This document shows positions 24,310 through 37,470 of a stretch of 64,000 bases of DNA, piece after piece. Position 1 is the stretch's first letter. The number at the start of each line of letters is the position of its first letter. Under the pieces are notes generated by a model. It was given only the letters and a program-made list of their open reading frames with translations, did no database searches and was not told the DNA's origin. The DNA comes from Ichthyophonus hoferi (Eukaryota > Opisthokonta > Ichthyosporea > Ichthyophonida > Ichthyophonidae), in NCBI GenBank assembly GCA_002751075.1, contig NAOQ01000060.1, positions 150,423 through 214,422 of the forward strand, in the 5' to 3' direction. A program made the translations under genes and the position numbers.

Positions 24310-27300
24310 ATGCAAGACTTAGGATACCAGGAGGAGTAAGTAGGGAATGTGGTTGGATAGTCATGTTTGGTTACCCGATTGTTTAACATAGAGTTAAGAA
24401 GGCGGATGTATGTATTTTTGGTGTTTAACATTTTATATGTACTTTTTTATGTATTATATATACTTAATATATTTTTATATATTTATATATATTTACTTAT
24501 GCTATTATATATGCATATGCACATACTATATAATCATACTATCATGCATACCTATATATATCTTTACTTTACGTTCTACAACAGGGAGGACATTATGGGG
24601 GAGGACGCCATGATGGAACCTGAAGAGGTCCCTCTAACCTTAGAGGAACTGGAGGCCAAGATGAAGGAGTGCGATGCCATTATGGAAGATAATATAGCCA
24701 TGACGCTGGCAGGGTACGTAATTTGGTAATGTAGATAGTAATGGGTGTAGGAATATTTAGTGCTAATAATATCATCTTCGGAATATTGTACGGTAAAGCT
24801 GATTATAGCGTAGACAATTAATGGAAAGTATGTATGGATATAGATATATATATATATGTGCATGTACGTGTGTATGTATGCATGTATGTACGTATGTATT
24901 TATGTAGTTAGGTGTGTATGTGTTTATGTATGTATGTATATATGTGTGTATATATGCATGTATGTATGTATATATGCATGTATGTATGTATATATGTAGG
25001 TATGTATATATGTAAGTAGGTGGGTATGTGCGTGTGTATGTATGTGTGTATGTATGCATATATGTCTGTATGTTAGAAGGTATGTAGGTATGTATGTATG
25101 TTTATATATATCTATGTATGAATGCATGTAGGTATGTAGGTAGGTATTTTTGTGTTTATGTATGTATGTATTTATGTATATTTGTATATATGTGTGTATG
25201 TATGCATGTATGTATGTATGTGTTTATATATGTATGTATATACTTATAACCATGTCTATATCTCCAATTATATTATCTATACAGTTATGTGCAAATGGGT
25301 GGTGAGCCTAAAGAAGCCGTAGAGAGTTTAGCCAGTAGTTATGGAGGGATTGCACAAATGATTAATCTGCTATCTGATTGGCTAAATACAGCAGGTATGT
25401 TGTGATTAGTGAGCCTGCTGATTATATAAGGATGTTAACTTCGAATATATTAAGTACATATAGTTATATGAGTGTATATATAGTTCATATATGAATGTAT
25501 ATATATATATATATTATATAATATATGGATAGGTATATATAGTGTTGTAGTATCGTCTATATATTTGTACAGCATGGGTATACCTTTATTCATATAGTAC
25601 TATCATACTATTATTTATACATACTATCATACATGTTATTATTATACATACATAAATACTAACATTAGATAATAATGGGCTAATGGGCATGCTTAGGCGG
25701 TGTGGAGGGGAATGATGAAGTGAACAAAGTTATGCAAGAGCATATGGCTGCAGTCATTGTAGAAGGTTTCTCCCCCGATACCATTGATCCGTTATTTACC
25801 GATGACGTTAATGTAGAGTATATACCAGCCTATATGTGATATATGTGATATATTTATAATAGCTAGATTCTATACTGTTCACCTTTCGAAAAATATTATG
25901 TGGTATTGCATATTTTTTCTTTGCTTTCTTTGATGTTTGTTTTCTTCTTTCTATCGCTATATATATATATCACTATGTTTTTCTTACTTTTTCTGTTCCA
26001 CCCTTTCCTCACTCTCTCACATCCTGTCCATCCATTCATGACTTCATGCACCCTTACGTCACTATATAACCCTATCAATTACACACTTATTCTTCTCCCT
26101 CTTCCTTTTCCCTCTCCTTCGTCTTCCTCTCCCTCTCTTTCGCTCTCTTCCTCATATCCTTCAGCTGCCAACATGGTTAGATGATATGGTCTACGAGCCT
26201 GCCTGGCGAGCCTTATTATGCAAACTTTCAGAAACTCACCCAGACTCGCTAATGCTAAAAATTGCCATTCAAGTAAGAGCGGTTCTGTAGTGTATATACT
26301 TCATTATACAGGATGTTATGTTGTTAAAGTGTACGCGTTGATCATTTTATATTGCTTTTTGGTTTATTTATATATACATACATATACATATATTATATTG
26401 GCTTGTACTTTCTTTTAATGGTTCCCTATATATTTACATCGGGATGCAGAGGTATTTCAAGGTCTGTCTCTGTGTTTCTACATATATATATATATATATA
26501 AGCTTATGTAAATTATTAGTAAAAAGATAAATAAATAGAGATTGTCGAATGAATAGTTTAACGAGTTAGTTGCTTACTCTTACTACCGCGTAACTCTATG
26601 ACATCTTGGCTTGTGTTTAAAATTATGTGATGACAGAGATAGAATACACTTGGGTTGTTACCTTTAAAGAAGGGCCTACGTTAGTAAACTAGTTTACTTT
26701 TATGTTTACTTACTTGCTTATTTAAGTAAGTAATTGCATACGCACATACATACATATATATACAAACATTCATACATGCATAGATACATACAAATAAACA
26801 CATGTACATACATACGTACAAACATATGTGCATGCATACACACTATTCTACTATCACGCATACCCCGACCTGTACACATATACATATACTTATTTCATTA
26901 TATATTAGTACATATGTTAAAACGACCATATGTTATATAGACTATTCTGTATTGATCATACTATTTGCATGTTTCTTCATTCTTCTCTCATGTAGCCAAC
27001 TATATATACTTATTATTATACACTCTTATACCATTATCTCTCACATTTTTTCTATACACCACCATGTTTTTTTTAGTACATTATTTCTTTTTTATTATAT
27101 CAACTTATTAACTTTTTCTTCTTCCTTCTCAGAAAATATCTGACGCTGGTTTCCAAACTGAAATTGCCAGTGTGTCAACTGCCTCCTCTGATATTGAAGG
27201 TATGTTTTGTGTTATAAGTTTTTCTTTTTAAAATACATTTGTTTTACTATTATTATCTCTTATTGTGTCAATATTGTATATGTACTATGACTACCCTCAT

Positions 27301-30300
27301 ACATGCATATATATTCATCTATACTTGCACATGCACTATATTTTATTAATTCAATCATAATTTAGCCTGGCCACGTTTCCAATGCTTGATGCCAATTCAT
27401 ACAATAATTCGTTCAGTATACATATACATATATATATACTATACGTCATACTATAACTATATTTGTTTTATGATAAACTAACTATACAACTAATACTTTT
27501 TTATTCTCTCGTATACTGCTCTCCTTTTCTCTTTTTCTCACCAACTTTCTCATTTCTTTCCCTTTAGTATTTAATCGAGTACTGGTAGGATTGCTAAAGC
27601 GTCTGATAGATAAAACAGAAGAAGACATGGGACCCGTCATGGCTGACTTCACGGTAGGTTCTTTCTATTTTTAATCTCTATCTATCAGTCTGTGATGTCA
27701 TGTTAATAAAGGTTAGTTGGTGAAATTTCATTGTTGTTGTGCTCTCCGATGCATTCGTGATAACCACTGGATATGTGCGTGTATGTATGTATGTATGTAT
27801 GTATGTATGTATGTATGTATGTATGTATGTACGTATGTATGTATGCATGTATGTATGTATAAGTACATATTTATCTATGTAGTTCAACAATATCTATTTT
27901 AAAAATCTACTAAAAAATTATCATTTGATAGGATAATACTTACTAACTATAACAATACCAATGCACGGTAATTAGAAAATGGTTTGCTATCGCGGGAGCG
28001 CTTATATCTACACGCAAGTGCTACTTCACGGCCTCATGGCCCACCCTAACGGCTACCGTCTAAAGCGAGTTAGCCAGGAAATTGCTGCTCACGCAAAAGC
28101 AGAGTAAATATTTTGTGTTGTATATATGTACTTAGTAGTAGTATATATATAGTAGTATATATATATATATTATATTCTACTAATTATGTTGTAATGATGG
28201 TGTTATACTCGATTTAATTGGTATCCGAGTGTTTATTTAATATGCATGATAATAATGCAATTACATTTGAATATTTTATTAGCATAATATCATGACACAC
28301 TAATCACTACCTCATATATAATTGGGCTATTTAAATATGTCATATATATTATTTTAAGTTGTCCTAGTACCCAGTAGCACGCGCTGAGTTTTTTTTTTTT
28401 TTCACATTTATTTTAATTTTAATTTGAAAAAAGAGATCGCAGGTGTGTGATTAGCACCTTTAAAACGTAGTATTTTAATATTACAATATATGCTTACACA
28501 GCCCACCCACCCACACACAGAGGAAAGAATATTCTACATTTATCTTTACTTCTTACCAATGCAACTGCCTACCCTGATGTAGCCATGTCATTGCATTCAC
28601 TATTAAGCTCGGGCAGATGCAATCCTGCAGATATTAACAATGTACGTCTCTTTTTTTTTTCTACTTTATGTCTTTCTTCTCTCTTACGTTTTGTTTTTGT
28701 TTTACTCGTTTTTGTTATATCTCTATGTTGTATTTAGAAAATATCAAAGGGTTCTGTCTGTGATGGAATCTTGGTCTTTATTCTCCACAGCTATATTGAA
28801 TAAAGTTGTTTTATTTGAATTTATTTATCTACTTTCCATTACGGTTGCCATTCATAATGTGTGAAATAATAACTGTAATACAGTGACATAATAACTAAGC
28901 TGGCCGAAATTGATAAAATGAGCACTCATTACTACTTTATATGCTATACCAATGCACACTTAATGTAATTTTACTCCCGGACATATGCACACACAGTCGT
29001 GCATAAATAATATTGTGACCTACTAATATATGCCAGCTTGCATACATACATAACATGTATACATCAATATTGTCATCTGCATCTTGCTATTGCAATATAT
29101 ACTCGATTTTATTTTCTATTCTCCATTGGATACAACCTTCAAACACGCTTGTTATTGGTTGAATAAGCACAAACCAATCATTTTGATGCTTTTCTAATCA
29201 AGCCAATGGGTACAGCTGTATAATAAATTCAGCGCCGTACAACCACCTCCTATTGAGCTCATTAGAATTCCGGAGCTGTTTGGTAAGCTTATACTGTTAT
29301 TGTTATAGTATCTCGGGGAGATTAACTGCATATTTATAAATGCTCCTATACTTATACTTATATTTATACTTACACATCTAACTATATGCTTATATATAAA
29401 TAACTGTTTGGTAAGATTATATAGTGTTATTGCCGTTGTCTACTGAAGAAGTTACTTAAATTTACTTAGCAATATGAACAATTATGATATATAGTCATAT
29501 CCGAGTTTATGCCCTTTTATTACTGATTATGTATGAGATTTTTTTGTTAATTCTATTGAAATATTTAAATATGCATATTCCGGTTTCTAAAAAAAAAATT
29601 ACTGTTGCTATAGGTATATTGTATATATATGTTTATTATTCTCTTTCCAATTATAGCTTGTAGTTTAAATTTAATTATATTTAATTACTCCAATTGCAGC
29701 TATACACTTTCTTATTTTATTTTATTTTTTTTGTTTCACAATGTATTCCGTCTGTTCATTTTGATTTCTCTCTCATTTTCGCGCTTTGTTCCTTAATCTG
29801 TATTATCTGTATTTGTTTGATTGTATTTCATTTTCTATTATTTTTTATTTCTTTATATCTTTTTTATTTTCAATTGTATTTTTCCTAATTTTTATTTTTA
29901 TTATTTTTATTATTATTATTATTATCTTTCTAGTGTCTTATAATCTGTCTCTTTATATAGATCGTACCATAGCAGCGCGCATGTTCTTCCACACTGGTGC
30001 GGTGCATACTTTTGATCATCTCTAATAAAACAAATATTAATAATAACAATAATAACATTTCTGTCATCACGCTCTAATGTATTTTACTGATCCATACACA
30101 TACATGGATCACATATGCCCAAGAATAAACTACCCTAACCCAACGTTTTAACATGATATGTTCCTATTCTATTACCTAATACTACCATAATAGAAATGTT
30201 GATACAGGCTTTATTCGATCCGAAAGCTAAGAAAGAAAGTCAGGAATCTAAACGAAAATATATTTGGCTACTGGCTTATATCTCTAGTGTACGACAAACA

Positions 30301-33300
30301 AGTGTAAGTATTTTTGCTCTCCTTACTGTACATTTATGTATTTTGTTTATTCTTGTTTTATTTTATATTTACATTTTATTATTACATTGTATATATGATT
30401 ATATTTTATTATTTTACTATATTTTCATTTTTATTTACACTGTATTGTTATATATATTTTTAATTACATTATGTTTAGTATTATCTTTTTTTTCTTATAT
30501 TACGTTTAAATTTATATTTTCTTGTATTATTTCATTATTTTTATTGTGCACACCTATACTGCCTCTATAACACACATAGCTTTCCACTCCATTTATTTCC
30601 TGTCTTTTCTTTCTATTTCCGTATATACACCGGACACAATCATCTCTGTCTTTCCCATTATAATTACACACTATGGCATATTTTCTTTTTTCCGATATTT
30701 ATCTATTTTTTTTAGTCTGACCATCGCCAAATGACTTCTCGCTTGTAGCATTTCCAAATATATGTGCATTTATTGTTAAACCTGCTTACTTTACTGAATT
30801 CTTTTTCTTTTTACTCTTCTTTGCCGTCAACGTGTCCATTGTCATATCGTAACCTTTTCTAGCTAACAACAATACAAACACTCAGACAAGCATATGTAGA
30901 TATTATTATAGAATGTTGTATTGTTTTTAGATAATTCAATAGTATGTTGTATTGTTATTGTTTATTTTTATATATATTATAATAGTATGTTATATTGTTT
31001 TTAGATACTGTCCTAATATATTATATTATATTTTAGATATTATACGCGTATTAATAGCTATATACAAACCCACAGGTGCAAGTGGACAAGAGCGATCTCG
31101 AGTCGACAATCAAGGCTGTTAGTAGTATTAGTGCAGTATGTGATAGAAATGCACTGACATATAAGACCGCTAAGGATCTTAATATTATTATTACCACCAT
31201 TGAGTATGTTATATTGCGTCCGTGTACTATAAACAGTTTTAATGTTTTAATATATATACATACAGTATGTTGTAATTATATTTATTTTCTCTGAATTAAT
31301 CAATTCCCCACTATTGCCTCAGAATCATTGATTATGTTCTGTGTATGTTTCTGATTGGTGACTTATCATACTCATCTTATTACTATTATGTCAGTCTGAC
31401 CTAATATAGATTTTGACCAATAATACGAAAGCAATAGGAAGGCTTGCTGCTGCCTATATTAATGTGGACAATCATGCAATCATACAATTCATTTACTATC
31501 TTTGCTCATATATAGGTATGCAAGCTACAATAACCATTTAAATATAGACTGGTATCTAAGGACGTATAATAGTTCTTTCAGTAGCTTTCTTTTATACTTG
31601 GTGAAATAAGCATATCAATAATTATAGCCTTAATATACCTATGTAGTCAACTCCAGCGGAGTTATAAATAGTCATGTATATATACTTATCTTATGTTGGC
31701 TTAAATATACATACATACAAATGTACATGTACCAGTGCACAGCTATAAGAGCACAGCACTGACCCAATGCTCACCTTCAGGTACCCAGTCGTAGCCATGG
31801 GTGTATTATATTGGATTGAACAGACCACCCAGGAGAGTGACTATTTTGCCAATCACGCCGCCTTGGGCCAGGTGCCTATACACCTTGCATTACTAGATCT
31901 GGTATGGTGTTATTAGTTTTGTTATTTATTCTCTGTCCCTTTGCTTGCAATAACACAATACATTTTTTATACGTTATTTTCTGTAGCTATCTGTTGTCAT
32001 GTGTCTGTATACATATTTATACAATGTTGTTGTATCGTACTTTTATAATTGGTAAGCTAGTATAGTGTTTTCTTACCCAGCCTATCATTTAAATAGTATG
32101 GAGCCTTGACCCACCCCAGGCCATACATGATATTAATCCAATTATTACCCTACCTTCTATTCTGCTTAGCAACCAATTCGACAAAATCTTTAGCAGCTAT
32201 GACTGGCCCTATATATAACCTAAGGTGAATCAACCATATTTTTAACTAATGGTATCTAACCAATCAGATTGTCGAACGGCACATCATGACGCACCAGAGA
32301 ACATTTACACTCCTTCAAAAATTCTTTGATGGGGACTTAGGACTGCCAGCCCTAGTTGCGGTACTGTACTTACGTATATGCATGCATAATTGTTCATAGT
32401 ATAGTATGATTGTATGGCAATTTTTTTGTTGGTATATATATATCTTATACTATATGGTGTATGGTATTATATATTATAGCATTGTATTGCATTATATGGT
32501 ATAATATATTATAGTATAGTATAGTATTGTTCTATATGGTATACTCATGTACATATAAAAACTGGTACACACCCTCACTCTAATACATTAAAGTTTACTA
32601 TTATCGGTTGACTATTGATTATATTGTTGCACCAATAGAAAAGCAGTGATAAATTGATGACATCACTAACCCATGCCCCATTGATACATTTTATAGGTTG
32701 ATATGAAGAGGACTGTAATGGATCGTCTAGTTCATCTTATGAGTCAAGGGTGCGTACATTGTATTGTGCATGTACATATATTAATGTTAGTTCTATTATG
32801 TATGGTTTATGATAATAATCTGCCTTATTTTGTATCTGCTTGTGTTTTTTCATAATAAGAATCGGCTACACTACAACGGTTGATAGTCCTATACAGTATT
32901 TTGTATTTATATTTCATTCCTTTCCTTAGCTTTTGGTTCTCGTTCATCTCTCTCTCCTTCACATTCATATCTTTTCATACCCGACAAACCAATTATTTGA
33001 ACACTATTTTAATGAGGTATATATACATATATGTAGACATCAGAAATAAAATGTAATTAACACGCTAAGATAGTGTTATTATATATAGATAAAGAATTAA
33101 CAAGAGGGACGGGGGTAGGTATGTCATGGAGATTCTTTCCTTCTTTGAACAAAGTGCAGTCAACCATACTATGGACCATGCATTGATTCGCGACTTTGTT
33201 ACTGAGGTTAGTTGTGCTGTCTATATTTCCTCTCTACCTGTGTCTGATATATATATATACGTATGTATGTATCTATATATGTAGGCATCTATGTAGATAT

Positions 33301-35319
33301 GTATGTATGTATATATATATATATGATATTTATATAAATGTGTGTATGGAGTCTCTGGAATCTTGTGTCTTCCTTGTTAGTTGTTAGTTTGGTTTCTTTA
33401 TTCATTTACAGTGCCGCTGACGTCTCTTTTAAATCAACTTTACTACACGGAAGCTGTAGAAGATATCTGCTCTCTGTACCCTGTGATATTTCAAATTGTA
33501 ACATATATATATNNNNNNNNNNNNNNNNNNNNNNNNNNNNNNNNNNNNNNNNNNNNNNNNNNNNNNNNNNNNNNNNNNNNNNNNNNNNNNNNNNNNNNNN
33601 NNNNNNNNNNNNNNNNNNNNNNNNNNNNNNNNNNNNNNNNNNNNNNNNNNNNNNNNNNNNNNNNNNNNNNNNNNNNNNNNNNNNNNNNNNNNNNNNNNNN
33701 NNNNNNNNNNNNNNNNNNNNNNNNNNNNNNNNNNNNNNNNNNNNNNNNNNNNNNNNNNNNNNNNNNNNNNNNNNNNNNNNNNNNNNNNNNNNNNNNNNNN
33801 NNNNNNNNNNNNNNNNNNNNNNNNNNNNNNNNNNNNNNNNNNNNNNNNNNNNNNNNNNNNNNNNNNNNNNNNNNNNNNNNNNNNNNNNNNNNNNNNNNNN
33901 NNNNNNNNNNNNNNNNNNNNNNNNNNNNNNNNNNNNNNNNNNNNNNNNNNNNNNNNNNNNNNNNNNNNNNNNNNNNNNNNNNNNNNNNNNNNNNNNNNNN
34001 NNNNNNNNNNNNNNNATATATATATATATATATGTTACTTCACGAATTTTGCTATTCTAACCAAGAATTAATATCAGCTGAAGTGAGTTAATTTTTTCTA
34101 TAATGTGTGTTCAGTCAATCCTCGTGGATAAAAGTAAATAGTAATTTCTTTTCACAATCGAGATATCATTCCTGATTGGAATTTATTTGTGATCTTAACA
34201 GTATAAGAAATATGCTTAATTGGGCACAAATCATTCTTAGTAATTCCCTTAGGACAAATATAAATGATTTTAGAATTAGTTATTATATAATGTGTGAAAA
34301 TAATAACGATGATACATTTACCGTTATGCCCTATTATTTTATGTGGATAGGTATAAAATATACTCTAAATAAATTTGCCTAGATAGACTTATAACAGATA
34401 ATATCTAGCCAATGGGACTTATCATTAAAGTGGCTAACCCTATATAGGGTATAGTATATTGTGTTTTGTATTGGTTATACGACTAGTTGATGATGCAATA
34501 ATTGCACATTCGCTCTCTTCCTACTTTAATCTGCTACTTTACTGTTTTACTGTTGTGCTATTGTAAGTTTTAAACAATTTAACATACCAATCCATTCACG
34601 CTGCCCTACTATACCACCATATAAGTATTCTTTTTTGCTGACGTTTATATGTAATCTTACTATTAATCTTTGTTATATACAGGTATTAAAGATGGTAGAA
34701 TCGCCTTATTCGGCCGAAATGGTACATAGAATGCTGACGATTATTAATGAGGCACAGACGGCTTTAGTTAAAATATCTAGTCTGATTATCGAATTCCTTG
34801 GTACGTACTTCAATATCTCCCTACTTTTTTTTTTTTTGGTTAACTCGCTTGGCATATCTCTACTTCTTTTTCCTTTTCAGTCTTTCATTTTATTGCATTA
34901 GTATCTTCTTTCTTGATTTTCATTTCTACTATATTATATATTGCTTGCTTGCGTTAGTTGACTATTTCTCACTGCAACTTTCTTTTTATATTTTGGTATA
35001 CTATAGCTGTCTCTATACAACATTAATGTAAACTATTATACAGTGAATTGTTCCGGGGTTAGCCAAACATATTTATACACGATGCCGTGTAATACGATAC
35101 TCTACCTCCCACCATGCCATCCCACTCATCCATGTCTATATATATACTCGCCCTCACATCCTCTCACTCCCATTGACTAATCATTTACTCTCCTTAGGAT
35201 TATGTGAGATAGACGACAATATTATTGGTCCAGAGCCCCTCACCAAGGATGACCTTTGGCTAATCGATTCCCTTCGGATTAAATTTAGCGAGGAAGATAG
35301 AGTGCTAGAGAAAGATTAA
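24310..35319 (+). CDS. NELFCD: Negative elongation factor subunit C/D
   Basis: NELF-C/D (TH1) is a helical-repeat subunit of the NELF complex, which with DSIF holds RNA polymerase II at promoter-proximal pauses. Exons: 24310-24335, 24585-24713, 25285-25394, 25697-25812, 26165-26272, 27133-27199, 27568-27653, 27976-28103, 28521-28641, 29216-29282, 30194-30303, 31076-31203, 31781-31901, 32268-32360, 32697-32749, 33119-33206, 34683-34800, 35198-35319. This gives 596 aa (human 590). Diagnostic blocks in human order are IAQMINLLSDWL, LPTWLDDM, KISDAGFQTEIASVST, NPADIN, PPPIELIRIPELF, RKYIWLLAYISSV, YPVVAMGVLYWIE, QVPIHLALLDL, RLVHLMSQGYV and RDFVTE. The first 26-nt exon is inferred from phase alone; otherwise the ATG at 24595 would start the protein. 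The donor at 25813 is also a phase-based choice. Only the C-terminal tail is divergent. Identity is very secure. Confidence 0.94.
24843..25240. repeat. (TATG)n repeat tract in NELFCD intron
   Basis: Long imperfect TATG/TGTA array with CATG and TATA interruptions filling most of the intron 24714-25284. Confidence 0.9.
27778..27862. repeat. (GTAT)n microsatellite
   Basis: GTATGTAT array with one ACGT and one GCAT variant in the NELFCD intron 27654-27975. Confidence 0.95.
29961..30025 (+). other. Candidate alternative terminal exon of NELFCD
   Basis: A good acceptor (TTTATATAG) after a long T-rich tract opens a phase-compatible frame from the exon ending at 29282. It adds DRTIAARMFFHTGAVHTFDH plus Leu, then a TAA at 30023-30025. 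That stop overlaps an AATAAA at 30024-30029. Use of this exon would end the protein roughly half way. The main isoform skips it, because joining 29282 to 30194 restores the conserved sequence. No transcript evidence is available here. Confidence 0.3.
33513..34015. other. Assembly gap (503 N)
   Basis: Run of N flanked on both sides by TATATA sequence in the penultimate NELFCD intron (33207-34682). The true length is unknown. It inflates any ORF drawn across it. Confidence 0.99.
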
Positions 35320-35656
35320 TAGCAATTTGTGTGTATTTATGTGCCAGTGTTTGATGATTTTTTTATGTGTATATATCTATTATAATTTATAGTTATGGGT
35401 ATTTTTGTAGTATAAACCAATTTTAGTGTTTGATCAACTGATCTAGATTCTTCTGTAATTTCAACAACAGTGCAATGCCGTGTAATCATACACTACTTCA
35501 TTTATAAATGTAGATGTATAAGGTTCTGAAATGGCTGTTTTCAATGAATTCATTGTTTGTTAGTGTACTCTAATCTAGATTTGAAAACAGGTGTATATAA
35601 ATCGGGTATATCTAGTATTTATTTTTAGAATTTTAAATGACTAATAATCATGCCTT

Positions 35657-35662
35657 AATAAA
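35657..35662 (+). terminator. Candidate poly(A) signal of NELFCD
   Basis: AATAAA about 340 bases after the TAA at 35317-35319. It is plausible by distance but unproven. Confidence 0.4.
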
Positions 35663-36426
35663 TGCTATCCTTTTAAAACAAAAGTTATTCTTTTATTGGC
35701 TTGTGGTAGATTAACTAGTGATCCTTTGCCAGTCATTTTGATAACTTATGGAAATATGTTGCGATAGAAACCTTTATGAAAATAAATTTAATTACATGAG
35801 CACTATACTACCTGTCTCTTGGTAAAGTGAACTTATTACATTGCTATGTTGTGAATTATTAATATCTGCACTGTGTCCAATATACCTACTATATACATAT
35901 TATGTGTTAAAATAGCTTCGTCATAATTAATTCTAGGTCGCTAATTAGTCTATATATAAGGCATACTATACATGGAACATAAAGATGTCTGCGACGACAT
36001 TTCCCTACAAAATTCTACATTGGAGTAAATTAAAAATTAAAAAATCTCTTTTCTTTGTTTATACAGTAAAATTTATTGACTGCTGCCTAAGAAAGAATAT
36101 TATATTTATTCTACCACTGGGTCACATTATTGCTATGGACCAATGGTCTTCTATTCTTTCAATTTAAAATATGTTACAGTTTTGAATTCATTTCTGTAGT
36201 GCTTTACCCAACCTTAACTGTCTTCCTGATTTTTAATACGCTTATAAAAATATATTCTGGACTTCATTTTTAAAATATATTTAAAAAATAATGTCCAGTG
36301 TCACTGGGTCCCGCCAAAGATCTTAGATATCGCTAAGTCAATCACCCTTTATTATGATTGGGTGTGATGGGCAATTATATAAATAATATATTTGTTGGAA
36401 TCCAAGCTGTGGTCAGTAGATTCTGC

Positions 36427-36578
36427 TTAGCTATTGACGGACATAGCGTGTTCAATTTCTGAATTACTCGTGTTTGTGTCAAGGTCTTCTAAAAGATTCA
36501 CTGGCGCTTCCTCTTGACTAGTGTCAGATGAGAGTTGTACCTGTAACCTCTTTTTCCCCACGAATCCTGACTTATTTA
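36427..36578 (-). other. Coding-like orphan segment, origin unknown
   Basis: On the minus strand a CTGCAG acceptor at about 36579 is followed by a 50-residue open frame in a hydrophilic, acidic style (KKRLQVQLSSDTSQEEAPVN, then LLEDLDTNTSN), ending in TAA. It looks like the last exon of a lost gene or a linker of an old transposon polyprotein. No partner exon was found upstream on that strand. Confidence 0.25.
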
Positions 36579-37470
36579 CTGCAGGAATCGCTCGCTTGTG
36601 CTTTACTATAGTGATAGTTGTGTCGATAATTCCTTTCTAGTCACTACCATAACGATCTATTTGACACAGACAAAGAATCAAAGTCTTTTGTATGAAACGT
36701 TTATTTAATGCATCCCTTATTCAAACCAAGATGCAAACTAAGTCTGTGGTTGCTGGTTATATAGTTGTTGGTTCAGGTCAATACCAGTTGACCTTGTGAA
36801 AAAACACTAGAGATTCGTGTATCCCTGATCAGGGGTTCCATCGAACTGTTATCAACACTTTGTTAGCATCATTTTATCCAATGATTAATTCTAATGATCA
36901 ACACTATTTAATAACCACGGTAAATTCCACTTGGGCAACTAGTCTTAATTAAATATAATTAGATATCTTCAACAATATTAATTAAAATGTTATTATATTA
37001 GCTCTGGCTGTAATATCTTAGTATCAAATAAAACGACATTATTGTTTGTAATGATATAGTTTTCCATATAAATATATTCAAATTAGCAAAGCAATTTTAT
37101 ATAAAATAAAATAATATAAATATAATAAGGTTAATAATAAAAAATAGTAATTACACTTAAAATAAGTGAAGAAAGTGATAAAATAAAATTTATATTTGGT
37201 ATATATAAATATATATATATATATTATATATCCTCCAATCATATCAGAATTTTATTATCATATTAGCTGTCATTGACTAAGATCTATAATAATTGCTCGC
37301 TTAAATAAACAAACAATACACATAATACATAAACATAAATTTATTCAGATTTACACTTTCATTTATGTATCCATATTATATTTAGTAGGATAATAGTATT
37401 ATTTAGTACTAGTTTCCTCTATAATTGTAAATATTTTTTTATATGAATTTGGTATTATTTTATCTAGAAA

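Larger units (their letters stand above)
35320..37470. other. Intergenic region between NELFCD and PUSL1
   Basis: No intact gene found. It contains the likely NELFCD poly(A) signal, a coding-like minus-strand fragment at 36427-36578, and AT-rich DNA with T/A runs. I see nothing else supported, and no clear PUSL1 promoter element. Confidence 0.55.

Noticed and set aside
33338-34091. Open frames of about 240 codons across the N run
   Set aside because: The apparent length comes from N positions read as unknown residues.
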